A DNA stretch of 64,000 nucleotides, taken from JBPBQZ01 sp050955105. Lineage in GTDB: Bacteria; Pseudomonadota; Gammaproteobacteria; Burkholderiales; Burkholderiaceae. The notes beneath the pieces are model-generated. The model was not told the origin of the DNA. It did not search any database and saw nothing but the letters and a program-made list of their open reading frames with translations. The position numbers were made by a program, and so were the translations under genes. Where the stretch lies: contig JBPBQZ010000087.1 of assembly GCA_050955105.1 (NCBI GenBank), positions 1 to 64,000 on the forward strand. The letters are read 5' to 3'. Positions 9,291-16,989 of this stretch are shown piece after piece. Each line of letters starts with the position of its first letter. The stretch's first letter is position 1.

Positions 9291-10661
9291 TCAAGCGCCG
9301 GACGCTGCGCTCGCAACACGCGCACCGGGTCGCGTCAGCGCATTTTTTTGCGACAACGCTTGCGCCTTGCCATGTGCCGCTACGGAGGCAGCGGTGGCTA
9401 GTCCCCCATGCATCGGGAACGGACGATTCGCATAACACAGGCGCGCGCCGACGATCGCCGCACACACCCGCGGCAGCCCAGGCACGCGATCGTCGACGAC
9501 AATCGCATCGGCGCGCAAACCAGTCGCCAGCAGGCCGCGATCCTTCAAGCCGGCGGCGCTGGCGGGGTTTGCGGATACCAGCCGCCATGCCTGCGCGAGC
9601 GGCAGAATGCCTTCTTCCACAATACGCATCGCCGCGGCCAAGGGCGCCGGGTAGTAATAGTCGGACGCGAGCACGTCGCACAGCCCGGCGCGAATCATCT
9701 CGGTGGCGTTCGGCGCATGCGTGTGACTGCCGCCACGCACCACGTTCGGCGCGCCGAATACCAGCGCGTTGCCCAGCCGCCGCGCGGCCTGCGCCGCTTC
9801 GATGGTCAACGGGAATTCGGCAACGCCACATCCCAGCACATCGTAGTGTCGACGCACCTCTTCGTCGGGGTCGTCGTGCGAGGCGATACGCAGACCGGCC
9901 TGGCGGGCGCCGTACATCAGCGCATGCATCGCTGCCGGCACCTCGTCGGTGACGTCTAGCGCCGCGCGGATGCGCGCCGAGAAAGTCTCCAGATCGCACT
10001 CCGCCCGGTCGGCATACTGCAGCAGCTTGCGATGGTCGCCCAGACGCTTGGCCATGCTCGGCAAGTGATTGTTCAAGGCCAGGAACTGGACCTTGCCATT
10101 GGCGATCCATTCGCAGGCCAGCGCCACGTCGTCGATGTTGTGGGTTTCGTAACGCAGATGGACCTGATGTTGCGCGCCCAGACGGTCGGCGTTGCGCGCC
10201 AATGCCTCGAACATTTGCTGAGCGTAGGGAGCGCCGCGCAGGCCACCTTCCCACGACAGGGTGACGCCATGGAATTCGGTAGTGATGCCATTGCCGAGCA
10301 ACTGACGGTCGACATCTTGCAGTGCCTGGTCGTAAGCGAAGCTCACGCCGGGGCGCGGCATGACCGCGCGCTCGAAGGCGTCACCATGCAGGTCGACGAT
10401 GCCGGGCAGCACCAACAGATCGCCGGCGTCGAGCCACGCACCGGCTGCGTCGCCCGTCGCGCCGTCGGCAGCAGGTTGCGGCTGCGGCGACGGCGGCGCA
10501 TGGACCGCGCCGATCCGTTCGGCGGAGAAATCGAGTCGCGCCGCGCCCAGGCCATCCTCAGTCAGTACGCGGTGGCCGCGAATGCCGCGCAAAGCGGGTG
10601 GCGCCGCCAGCGCGTCGGCGGTCGATTCAATCGAGTCGGGAGGGTTCATGCGGGCGCTCAC
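9291..10661 (-). CDS. phnM: PhnM, ribose 1-methylphosphonate 5-triphosphate diphosphatase (full-length copy)
   Basis: Amidohydrolase-fold enzyme that releases pyrophosphate from alpha-D-ribose 1-methylphosphonate 5-triphosphate. The 456-aa protein shows the metal-binding GIVDLHGDAFER, NGITTEFHG, HLRYETHN, ASHDDPDEE, a GGSHTH segment and SDYYYP, and ends with an amidohydrolase-type VDDRVPGLPRV strand. ATG at 10661 or four codons downstream are both possible starts. It leads the phnM-DUF1045-phnN arm and is the only complete phnM here; a second copy after phnL is truncated. Confidence 0.93.
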   Translation of the reverse strand: MSARMNPPDSIESTADALAAPPALRGIRGHRVLTEDGLGAARLDFSAERIGAVHAPPSPQPQPAADGATGDAAGAWLDAGDLLVLPGIVDLHGDAFERAVMPRPGVSFAYDQALQDVDRQLLGNGITTEFHGVTLSWEGGLRGAPYAQQMFEALARNADRLGAQHQVHLRYETHNIDDVALACEWIANGKVQFLALNNHLPSMAKRLGDHRKLLQYADRAECDLETFSARIRAALDVTDEVPAAMHALMYGARQAGLRIASHDDPDEEVRRHYDVLGCGVAEFPLTIEAAQAARRLGNALVFGAPNVVRGGSHTHAPNATEMIRAGLCDVLASDYYYPAPLAAAMRIVEEGILPLAQAWRLVSANPASAAGLKDRGLLATGLRADAIVVDDRVPGLPRVCAAIVGARLCYANRPFPMHGGLATAASVAAHGKAQALSQKNALTRPGARVASAASGA

Positions 10662-10714
10662 GAAAGTTCGGCGAGATGGATAGGACGCAAGCCGATAGTG
10701 TAGCCGTTTTTAAT

Positions 10715-10736
10715 ATCATCTAGATGTCTGGATGAT
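10715..10736. promoter_or_regulatory. Inverted repeat upstream of phnM
   Basis: ATCATC at 10715-10720 is repeated as GATGAT at 10731-10736, enclosing TAGATGTCTG, in the 138-bp gap between phnF and phnM. It is placed to be an operator for the phnM arm, most simply for PhnF, but I cannot show binding. Confidence 0.4.
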
Positions 10737-10799
10737 GGCTTCGACAGTAGCCGACCGGAGGGCCGCCTTCGCCCCTGGCCAGCACCGTTTCAAACGCGC

Positions 10800-11522
10800 T
10801 CAGTCGTCATCGCTGATCACGAGCTGCACGCCATCGCCCACGAAGCGCGCCAGCGAATACTGCAACGGCACGCCGTTCAGATCGATGTTGAGCGCTTCGA
10901 CCTGCAGGATCGGCCGGAGCTTCGATTGATTCAGCAAATGTGCGATATCGGCGTCGGGCAGCGTTGCGGTGATGCGCGACCATTTTCGCAGATAATCATC
11001 GATGCCGTACTGCGCATAGACTTTTGAGATCGAATGCGCGGATTGCAGCGCCACGGCAAAATCGGGAAAGCGCTTGTTCTCGAAATAATGGTCCGAGACG
11101 CTCAATGCGCGATCCTCGGATTTGCCGACGATGCGCACACGCAAAAGCTTGGCCCGATTCGACAGCTTCAGGTGTTTGGCGATATCCGTATCCTGGACGA
11201 TATCGCTGTCGACGAAATCGACGTGACCCACCAACCCGTGCTTGCGCAGGTTGGCGGAAAAACGCGTGCGGCGGCCAATCGGATAGTCGATGGCATGCGG
11301 CTGCACAAAGGTGCCGCGCCCCTGTTCCACCCGCACCACGCCATGCTGTTCGAGCTCGCCGATAGCACGCCGCACGGTATGGCGATTGACCCCATAACGC
11401 GCCGCCAACTCCGGCTCCGTCGGCAACTGCTCGCCGGGCGGATAGCGCCGGCTACGGATGTCTTCCGCCAGTGATTCGCCTATCTGTCGCCAAACGGCGA
11501 CGCCTGAGCCGCGCTCAACCAT
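10800..11522 (-). CDS. phnF: PhnF, GntR-family phosphonate regulator
   Basis: A 240-aa HutC/GntR repressor. The N-terminal winged helix includes LPTEPELAARYGVNRHTVRRAIGELEQHGVV and GRGTFV; the C-terminal UTRA ligand domain includes LLRVRIVGKSEDRALSVSDHYF and ILQVEALNIDLNGVPLQYS. PhnF proteins repress C-P lyase operons. It faces the phnG-L operon across 235 bp and could also control the phnM arm on its own strand. Ligand unknown. Confidence 0.92.
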   Translation of the reverse strand: MVERGSGVAVWRQIGESLAEDIRSRRYPPGEQLPTEPELAARYGVNRHTVRRAIGELEQHGVVRVEQGRGTFVQPHAIDYPIGRRTRFSANLRKHGLVGHVDFVDSDIVQDTDIAKHLKLSNRAKLLRVRIVGKSEDRALSVSDHYFENKRFPDFAVALQSAHSISKVYAQYGIDDYLRKWSRITATLPDADIAHLLNQSKLRPILQVEALNIDLNGVPLQYSLARFVGDGVQLVISDDD

Positions 11523-11696
11523 CGTTGCCTGTCCTCTTAATCAGTGATAAAGCCGCGGCCAGACCATGCCGTGCTTCGCCAAGGGCGGCCGCAATCGAAC
11601 GCCCAACTGGCATGTTATGCGCGCCCTGTGTCAGCACACAAGGTGCAGCAGCGTTTAATCCCCGGTGCGTGTCATGAAACATTCACCGCGTTACTG

Positions 11697-11745
11697 TTGA
11701 ATTGGCTTCGGACGAGGCGCATACTTGCCAAAATTCGTATAGACG
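11697..11745 (+). promoter_or_regulatory. phnG promoter and putative PhnF operator
   Basis: TTGAAT at 11697 and CATACT at 11720 are separated by 17 bp, a plausible sigma-70 promoter. CGTATAGACG at 11736-11745 lies just past the expected transcription start. Its TATAGAC core matches the core of the mycobacterial PhnF site (TGGTATAGACCA). Repression by PhnF here is inference. Confidence 0.5.
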
Positions 11746-11757
11746 TTTAGGTGAGTA

Positions 11758-12237
11758 ATGACGGATACCGAAAAAACCATCAGCTCCGCGGAAGCCGCGC
11801 GCGCCGCATGGATGCGGGTGCTCGCGCTGGCCGCTCCCGCGGAATTGGAAGCCGCGATGCGCAAGCTGGGTACGGTGCCGAAGCCTAGTTGGTTACGGGC
11901 GCCGGAAACCGGCATGACGATGGTACAGGGGCGTAGCGGCGGCACCGGCGCACGTTTCAACCTCGGCGAGATGACCGTGACGCGCTGCGCGCTGACCTTG
12001 CCAGACGGCGAAGTCGGCGTGGCCTACGTGCAGGGCCGCAGCGCCCGCCACGCCGAAAACGCGGCGCTGGCGGACGCGCTGCTGCAATCACCACAGTGGC
12101 ACGCACGCGTGCAAGACGAAGTACTGACATTGCTATTGCGCTCACGCGCGGCGCGCATGGAGCGGCAGGCGCAGGCGGTTGCCGAGACGCGCGTCGACTT
12201 TTTTACGATGGACCGTGGGAGCAATCCAGATGACTGA
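11758..12237 (+). CDS. phnG: PhnG, C-P lyase core subunit
   Basis: A 159-aa subunit of the carbon-phosphorus lyase core complex (PhnGHIJ). Recognisable segments are RAAWMRVLALA, GMTMVQGRSGGTGARFNLGEMTVTRC (split here only by my reading) and GYVQGR-like VAYVQGRSARHAENAALADALLQ. PhnG with PhnH, PhnI and PhnL couples MgATP and phosphonate to give ribose 1-phosphonate 5-triphosphate. It opens the plus-strand operon and overlaps phnH by 8 bp. Confidence 0.93.
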   Translation: MTDTEKTISSAEAARAAWMRVLALAAPAELEAAMRKLGTVPKPSWLRAPETGMTMVQGRSGGTGARFNLGEMTVTRCALTLPDGEVGVAYVQGRSARHAENAALADALLQSPQWHARVQDEVLTLLLRSRAARMERQAQAVAETRVDFFTMDRGSNPDD

Positions 12238-12916
12238 GTCAGCCGAGTACGACTCGGGCCTAAGCGCGATGCCGCTTGCGGTGACGGCCGGTGCATCTGT
12301 CGCCGCGTCGCAAAGGGGGTCGTTGCGCGGCCTGCAGCCCGGCTTCGCGGATCCGGTCGGCGGTGCGCAACAGACTTTCCGCGCGGCACTGCAGGCGCTG
12401 TCCCATCCAGGCCGTTGGTTCGAGAGCGGCGCGGGCGCGGCGGCATGCGGAGTCCCGGCAGGGTTGTCGCCGGCGTCGACGGCGCTGCTGCTGGCGCTCG
12501 TCGATGCGGATACGCCGCTATGGCTACCTGCCGGTGTCGACGATGCCGTGCTGCGCTTTCTGCGTTTCCATTGCGGGTGTCCGTTGGCGACGGACCCGGC
12601 AGCGGCACTTTTCCTCGCGGTCCCGGCGGGCTTCGCCGCACCCAGCCTCGCGGATTGCAATGCCGGCGATCCCGCTTATCCGGATCGATCCGCCACCTTG
12701 TTGCTCGAGGTCGAGCGTTTTGAATCGACCGCGCCGTTGGTGCTGCGTGGCCCCGGCATCGAACATACGCAGCCGTTGGCAGTGTCCGGGCTGCCGCCGG
12801 ATTTCCCGCGGCAATGGCAGGCGAACCAGTCGCGCTGGCCATTGGGCGTCGATGTGCTGCTGATCTGCGGCACCGCCATCAGCGGCTTGCCGCGCACCAC
12901 GACGCTGGAGAACTGA
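12230..12916 (+). CDS. phnH: PhnH, C-P lyase core subunit
   Basis: A 228-aa C-P lyase core subunit. QQTFRAALQALSHPGR near the start and TLLLEVERF, LRGPGIEHTQPLAVSGLPPDF and WPLGVDVLLICG in the second half are family hallmarks. The ATG at 12230 is chosen because it overlaps the phnG stop; the frame is open 17 codons earlier. It is followed by phnI after one base. Confidence 0.94.
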   Translation: MTESAEYDSGLSAMPLAVTAGASVAASQRGSLRGLQPGFADPVGGAQQTFRAALQALSHPGRWFESGAGAAACGVPAGLSPASTALLLALVDADTPLWLPAGVDDAVLRFLRFHCGCPLATDPAAALFLAVPAGFAAPSLADCNAGDPAYPDRSATLLLEVERFESTAPLVLRGPGIEHTQPLAVSGLPPDFPRQWQANQSRWPLGVDVLLICGTAISGLPRTTTLEN

Positions 12917-12917
12917 C

Positions 12918-14177
12918 ATGTACGTAGCCGTAAAAGGCGGCGAAAAGGCCATTCTCGGTTCCTACCGAATGCTCGACGACTACCGGCGCGGCGACCCGTC
13001 GGTGCCGGTGCTGACGCTTGCGCAAATTCGCAATCAGATGCCGCTCGCCGTGTCCAAGGTGATGTCCGAAGGCTCGCTTTACGACCCGCATCTCGCCGCG
13101 CTGGCAATCAAGCAAGCGGCCGGTGATCTGATCGAAGCGGTGTTCCTGCTGCGCGCCTATCGCACCACGCTGCCGCGTTTCGGTTACTCGGTACCGCTCG
13201 ATACCGATCGCATGAACTTGCAGCGGCGCATCTCCTCGACCTTCAAGGATTTGCCGGGTGGGCAGATTCTCGGACCGACCTACGACTATACACAGCGGCT
13301 GTTGGATTTTTCGCTGGAAGCGCAACGTGATCCGCTGGAGGCAGCGGAGGCAGCGGAGGCAGCGGATGCGCCGTCGATGGTGGCGCAGGCCGTCTCGATG
13401 CCGCGTGTTACCGATCTGCTCGGTCAAGACGAGTTGATCGAAGCGGAAGCGATTCCGCTCGGCGATCCCGCTCCGCCCGACATCACGCGCACCGGGCTCG
13501 GCCTGCCGGCGAATCGGGCGGCTCGCCTGCAGAACCTGGCGCGTGCCGATGAAGGCTTCCTGCTTTCGATGGGATATTCGACACAGCGCGGTTACGGTAA
13601 CACCCACCCGTTCGCCGCCGAGATCCGCTTCGGCGGCGTCGAGGTTGAAATATTCGTCGAGGAGTTGGGTTTCGCGATAACTGTCGGCGAAATCGACATC
13701 ACCGAGTGCCAGATGGTCAGCCAGTTCGTTGGCAGCGGCACGGTAGCGCCGCACTTCACCCGCGGATATGGCTTGAGCTTCGGCTATTCGGAGCGCAAGG
13801 CGATGTCGATGTCGCTGGTTGACCGCGCGCTGCGCGCGGCCGAACTAGGCGAGGCCGGCGACTCACCCGCCAACGATGAAGAGTTCGTGCTTTATCACAG
13901 CGACAACGTCGAAGCATCGGGCTTCACCCAGCATTTGAAATTGCCGCATCACGTCGATTTTCAATCGAACCTGGAACTGCTGCGGCGTTTGCGACGGGAG
14001 CATGCCGCGCGCGGAGTTTCGGCGACGGCGTCGGAATCAGCATCGGAAGCGGTCTCACCGCCGACGGCGATGACGGCAGCGACCACGGCATCAGTAACGC
14101 CTGTCATCGCGTCAGCGGCCGCCGAGGGCGACGCCCTCACGCCCCCACAGTCGGTTCTTGAAGGAGGGCCGGCGTAG
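12918..14177 (+). CDS. phnI: PhnI, C-P lyase core subunit / nucleosidase
   Basis: A 419-aa PhnI that, with PhnG, PhnH and PhnL, displaces the purine base of ATP with phosphonate. MYVAVKGGEKAI at the start, LRAYRTTLPRFGYS, FKDLPGGQILGPTYDYTQRLLDF and MGYSTQRGYGNTHPF are conserved. A short 9-bp tandem repeat near 13338-13372 encodes EAAEAAEAA, a variable Ala/Glu linker. The C-terminal tail after about residue 355 is Ala/Thr-rich and looks unstructured. TAG overlaps the phnJ GTG. Confidence 0.95.
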   Translation: MYVAVKGGEKAILGSYRMLDDYRRGDPSVPVLTLAQIRNQMPLAVSKVMSEGSLYDPHLAALAIKQAAGDLIEAVFLLRAYRTTLPRFGYSVPLDTDRMNLQRRISSTFKDLPGGQILGPTYDYTQRLLDFSLEAQRDPLEAAEAAEAADAPSMVAQAVSMPRVTDLLGQDELIEAEAIPLGDPAPPDITRTGLGLPANRAARLQNLARADEGFLLSMGYSTQRGYGNTHPFAAEIRFGGVEVEIFVEELGFAITVGEIDITECQMVSQFVGSGTVAPHFTRGYGLSFGYSERKAMSMSLVDRALRAAELGEAGDSPANDEEFVLYHSDNVEASGFTQHLKLPHHVDFQSNLELLRRLRREHAARGVSATASESASEAVSPPTAMTAATTASVTPVIASAAAEGDALTPPQSVLEGGPA

Positions 14178-15112
14178 TGAACCCGGACAATCAAGCTGTC
14201 AGGTCGAGCACCCCGCTCGCGGCCCTTCCCGCGGCATCAGAAGATCTGCCGGCACGCGATGAAAACTACAACTTCGCCTATCTCGACGAATCGACCAAGC
14301 GCATGTTGCGCCGCGCCTTGCTGAAGGCGGTCGCGATACCTGGCTATCAAGTGCCGTTCGGCAGTCGCGAGATGCCCTTGCCCTACGGTTGGGGCACCGG
14401 CGGCATCCAGGTCACTGCATCGATCATCGGCCCGCACGACATCCTGAAAGTCATCGACCAGGGTTCCGACGACACCACCAATGCGATCAACATTCGTCGC
14501 TTCTTCGGGCGCGTCACCGGCGTGGCGACCACGCGCAAGACCAGCGTCGCGACGATCGTCCAGACGCGCCATCGAATCCCGGAGAGCGCGTTGCGAGAAG
14601 GCCAGATCGTGGTGTTCCAGGTACCCATCCCGGAGCCGCTGCGCTGGCTCGAACCTAGCGAAAAAGAGACGCGCACGATGCATGCACTGGCGGAATACGG
14701 TGGCATGCACGTCAAGCTGTATGAAGACATCGCGCAATACGGACATATCGCCACCACCTACGACTATCCAGTGATCGTCAACCAGCGCTACATGATGCGC
14801 CCGTCGCCTATCCCGAAATTCGACAATCACAAGCTCGATCGCAGTCCCGCACTGATGCTGTTCGGCGCCGGTCGCGAGAAACGCGTCTACGCCGTGCCGC
14901 CGTACACCTCCGTCAAAAGCCTGGACTTCGAGGACCACCCATTTACCGTCGAGAAATGGGAGCACCATTGCGCGCTGTGCGGCGCCGCCGACAGTTATCT
15001 CGATGAAATCATCGTCGACGACAGCGGCGCGCGCGAGTACGTTTGCTCAGATAGCGAATATTGCGAAGGTCGCCGGGAAGCCGCCGCGACCACCACCGGT
15101 GGTGCAGCATGA
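14177..15112 (+). CDS. phnJ: PhnJ, radical-SAM C-P lyase
   Basis: The catalytic subunit that cleaves the carbon-phosphorus bond of ribose 1-phosphonate 5-phosphate, releasing the alkane. The 311-aa protein keeps the characteristic CX2CX21CX5C arrangement (CALC to CSDSEYC) near its C terminus for the 4Fe-4S cluster and catalytic cysteine. YNFAYLDESTKRMLRR near the start and SIIGPHDILKVIDQGSDDT are further family markers. It starts with GTG overlapping the phnI stop, behind a strong AAGGAGGG ribosome site. Confidence 0.95.
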   Translation: MNPDNQAVRSSTPLAALPAASEDLPARDENYNFAYLDESTKRMLRRALLKAVAIPGYQVPFGSREMPLPYGWGTGGIQVTASIIGPHDILKVIDQGSDDTTNAINIRRFFGRVTGVATTRKTSVATIVQTRHRIPESALREGQIVVFQVPIPEPLRWLEPSEKETRTMHALAEYGGMHVKLYEDIAQYGHIATTYDYPVIVNQRYMMRPSPIPKFDNHKLDRSPALMLFGAGREKRVYAVPPYTSVKSLDFEDHPFTVEKWEHHCALCGAADSYLDEIIVDDSGAREYVCSDSEYCEGRREAAATTTGGAA

Positions 15113-15885
15113 GCGCCAGCGCATTGTTGTCGGTGCGTCGGATGACCAAGACCTGGGACGGCATCCATGGCTGCCGCAACGTCAGTTTCGAATTGTTCCC
15201 GGGCGAAGTCTTGTGCGTCGTCGGCGAATCGGGTTCAGGCAAAAGCACCTTGCTGCAAGCCGTTTCCGCGCAAGTCGCGCCGGAAGCCGGCAGCGTCTGG
15301 TACGACACGCGCGAGCAGGGCTTGATCGATCTGCAGACGCTGTCGAGCGCACGCTTGCGGCTATTGGCGCGCACCGATTGGGGTTTTGTTCGGCAACATG
15401 CACGCGATGGACTGCGGATGCAGGTGAGTGCCGGGGCCAATATCGCGGAACGCTTGATGGCCGTCGGCAATCGGCACTACGGCGATTTACGCGAGACCGC
15501 GGCCGTCTGGCTCGACAAGATGGAAATCGATGTCGGCCGCCTGGACGACAAGCCCGCGGCATTTTCCGGCGGCATGCAGCAACGCCTGCAGATCGCGCGC
15601 AATCTCGTCACGCATCCGCGGCTGATGTTCATGGACGAGCCCACCGCATCGCTGGACGTTTCAGTGCAGGCGCGCCTGCTCGATTTACTGCGGCAACTGG
15701 TCAACGAATTGCAGTTGGCCGCCATCGTCGTCACGCATGACCTGGCGGTTGCGCGTTTGCTCGCGCATCGCACGCTGGTGATGCACAACGGCGAAGTGGT
15801 CGAGAGCGGGCTGACCGATCAGATCCTGGACGATCCGCAACACCCCTATACGCAGTTGCTGGTGTCTTCGATTTTGCAGAATTGA
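15109..15885 (+). CDS. phnK: PhnK, C-P lyase ABC-type ATPase
   Basis: A 258-aa ABC ATPase that docks on the C-P lyase core and is not a transporter component. Walker A GESGSGKST, signature FSGGMQQRLQIARNL, Walker B LMFMDEPTASLD and the switch His in VVTHDLA are all present. The ATG at 15109 overlaps phnJ (ATGA) and gives the usual length; the open frame extends 16 codons further upstream inside phnJ. Confidence 0.94.
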   Translation: MSASALLSVRRMTKTWDGIHGCRNVSFELFPGEVLCVVGESGSGKSTLLQAVSAQVAPEAGSVWYDTREQGLIDLQTLSSARLRLLARTDWGFVRQHARDGLRMQVSAGANIAERLMAVGNRHYGDLRETAAVWLDKMEIDVGRLDDKPAAFSGGMQQRLQIARNLVTHPRLMFMDEPTASLDVSVQARLLDLLRQLVNELQLAAIVVTHDLAVARLLAHRTLVMHNGEVVESGLTDQILDDPQHPYTQLLVSSILQN

Positions 15886-15896
15886 CGGTGACCCAC

Positions 15897-16715
15897 ATGT
15901 CCAAAATGATCAAAGTGCGCGGCCTCGGCAAGACCTTCACCTTGCACAACCAGGGCGGCGCACGACTGCCGGTGCTGGATGCTGTCGATTTCGACGCCGC
16001 GGCCGGCGAGTGCCTGGTGCTATCCGGTCCCTCGGGCGTCGGCAAGAGCACGCTGCTGCGCTGCCTCTACGGTAATTATCTAGCCACGCATGGCAGCATC
16101 CAGGTGTTCGCGCCGACAGTCGACGGCTGCGATCGTGATGGCTGGGTCGAGATCGCGGGCGCCGCGGAACAACGCGTGCTGCAAATACGCAGCCACGTCA
16201 TCGCCTATGTCAGTCAGTTCCTGCGCGTGATTCCGCGCGTGGCCACGCTCGATGTGGTGGCCGACCCGCTGTTGCAGCGTGGCGTGCCTCGCGACGCAGC
16301 GCGCGAACGCGCAGCGGTGCTGCTGCGGCGTCTCAATTTACCCGGGCGCCTGTGGTCGTTGCCGCCAGTGACGTTCTCGGGCGGCGAGCAACAGCGCGTC
16401 AACATCGCGCGTGGCTTTGTCGCCGATCATCCCGTGCTGTTGCTCGACGAACCCACCGCCTCGCTCGATGCGGAGAATCGCGATGTCGTCGTGGAGCTGA
16501 TCCAGGCGGCCTGCACGCAAGGCCGCTGCCTGGTCGGCATCTTCCATGACGAGGGCGTGCGCAACGCAGTGGCGACGCGTCTGTTGCCGCTGTCGCCGCC
16601 GCGTGAGCCAAACCGTCCAGAGGTTTATGAGAACGGCGCGCCGGCTTCTGCTTCTCTGCGCACCACTGCGCAAGGCAGCGGTCTCCACGCGGTATTCACC
16701 AGCCACGAGGCATGA
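15897..16715 (+). CDS. phnL: PhnL, C-P lyase ABC-type ATPase
   Basis: A roughly 272-aa second ABC ATPase of the C-P lyase. Walker A SGPSGVGKST, signature FSGGEQQRVNIARGF, Walker B LLLDEPTASLD and an IFHDEGVR switch region are visible. The start is ambiguous: GTG at 15888 or ATG at 15897; I prefer 15897. The last 40 residues are a tail beyond the usual PhnL end. The stop overlaps the start of the truncated phnM. Confidence 0.93.
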   Translation: MSKMIKVRGLGKTFTLHNQGGARLPVLDAVDFDAAAGECLVLSGPSGVGKSTLLRCLYGNYLATHGSIQVFAPTVDGCDRDGWVEIAGAAEQRVLQIRSHVIAYVSQFLRVIPRVATLDVVADPLLQRGVPRDAARERAAVLLRRLNLPGRLWSLPPVTFSGGEQQRVNIARGFVADHPVLLLDEPTASLDAENRDVVVELIQAACTQGRCLVGIFHDEGVRNAVATRLLPLSPPREPNRPEVYENGAPASASLRTTAQGSGLHAVFTSHEA

Positions 16716-16918
16716 TGTCGAAACCGCTCTATCTGACCCATGCCCGCGTGGTAACGCCCGAGCGTGTCCTGGACGACAGTTCGATATTGATTGAAGACGG
16801 CCTGATTGCCGCAATTCACGAAAGTGCGGCCTCGTTCGATGTTTCAGGAGCCGAGACCATTGATCTTCGCGGCCACACCTTACTGCCCGGCCTGGTCTAT
16901 CTCCACTGTGACGCAATC
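16715..16918 (+). pseudogene. phnM: Second phnM, truncated after about 68 residues
   Basis: The N terminus is a clear PhnM of the operon-linked type: MSKPLYLTHARVV, DDSSILIEDGLI, DLRGHTLLPGL and YLHCDAI, where the family has DLHCDAI. Similarity stops at about 16918 and the frame then reads into sequence antisense to the neighbouring kinase gene. The residues after the first metal motif, that is most of the enzyme, are missing. The start overlaps the phnL stop. The unrelated full phnM at 9291-10661 presumably covers the function. Bases 16919-16989 match nothing I recognise. Confidence 0.85.
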
Positions 16919-16989
16919 CTACGGCCGCCGCGTTTCCGATGCATTTTGCAAGAAGCAGACAGTTCTCGATCGGCTTTGCAGGAAAATTT

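Noticed and set aside
12879..13754. 291-codon minus-strand frame opposite phnI
   Set aside because: A shadow of phnI in GC-rich sequence; no family motif.
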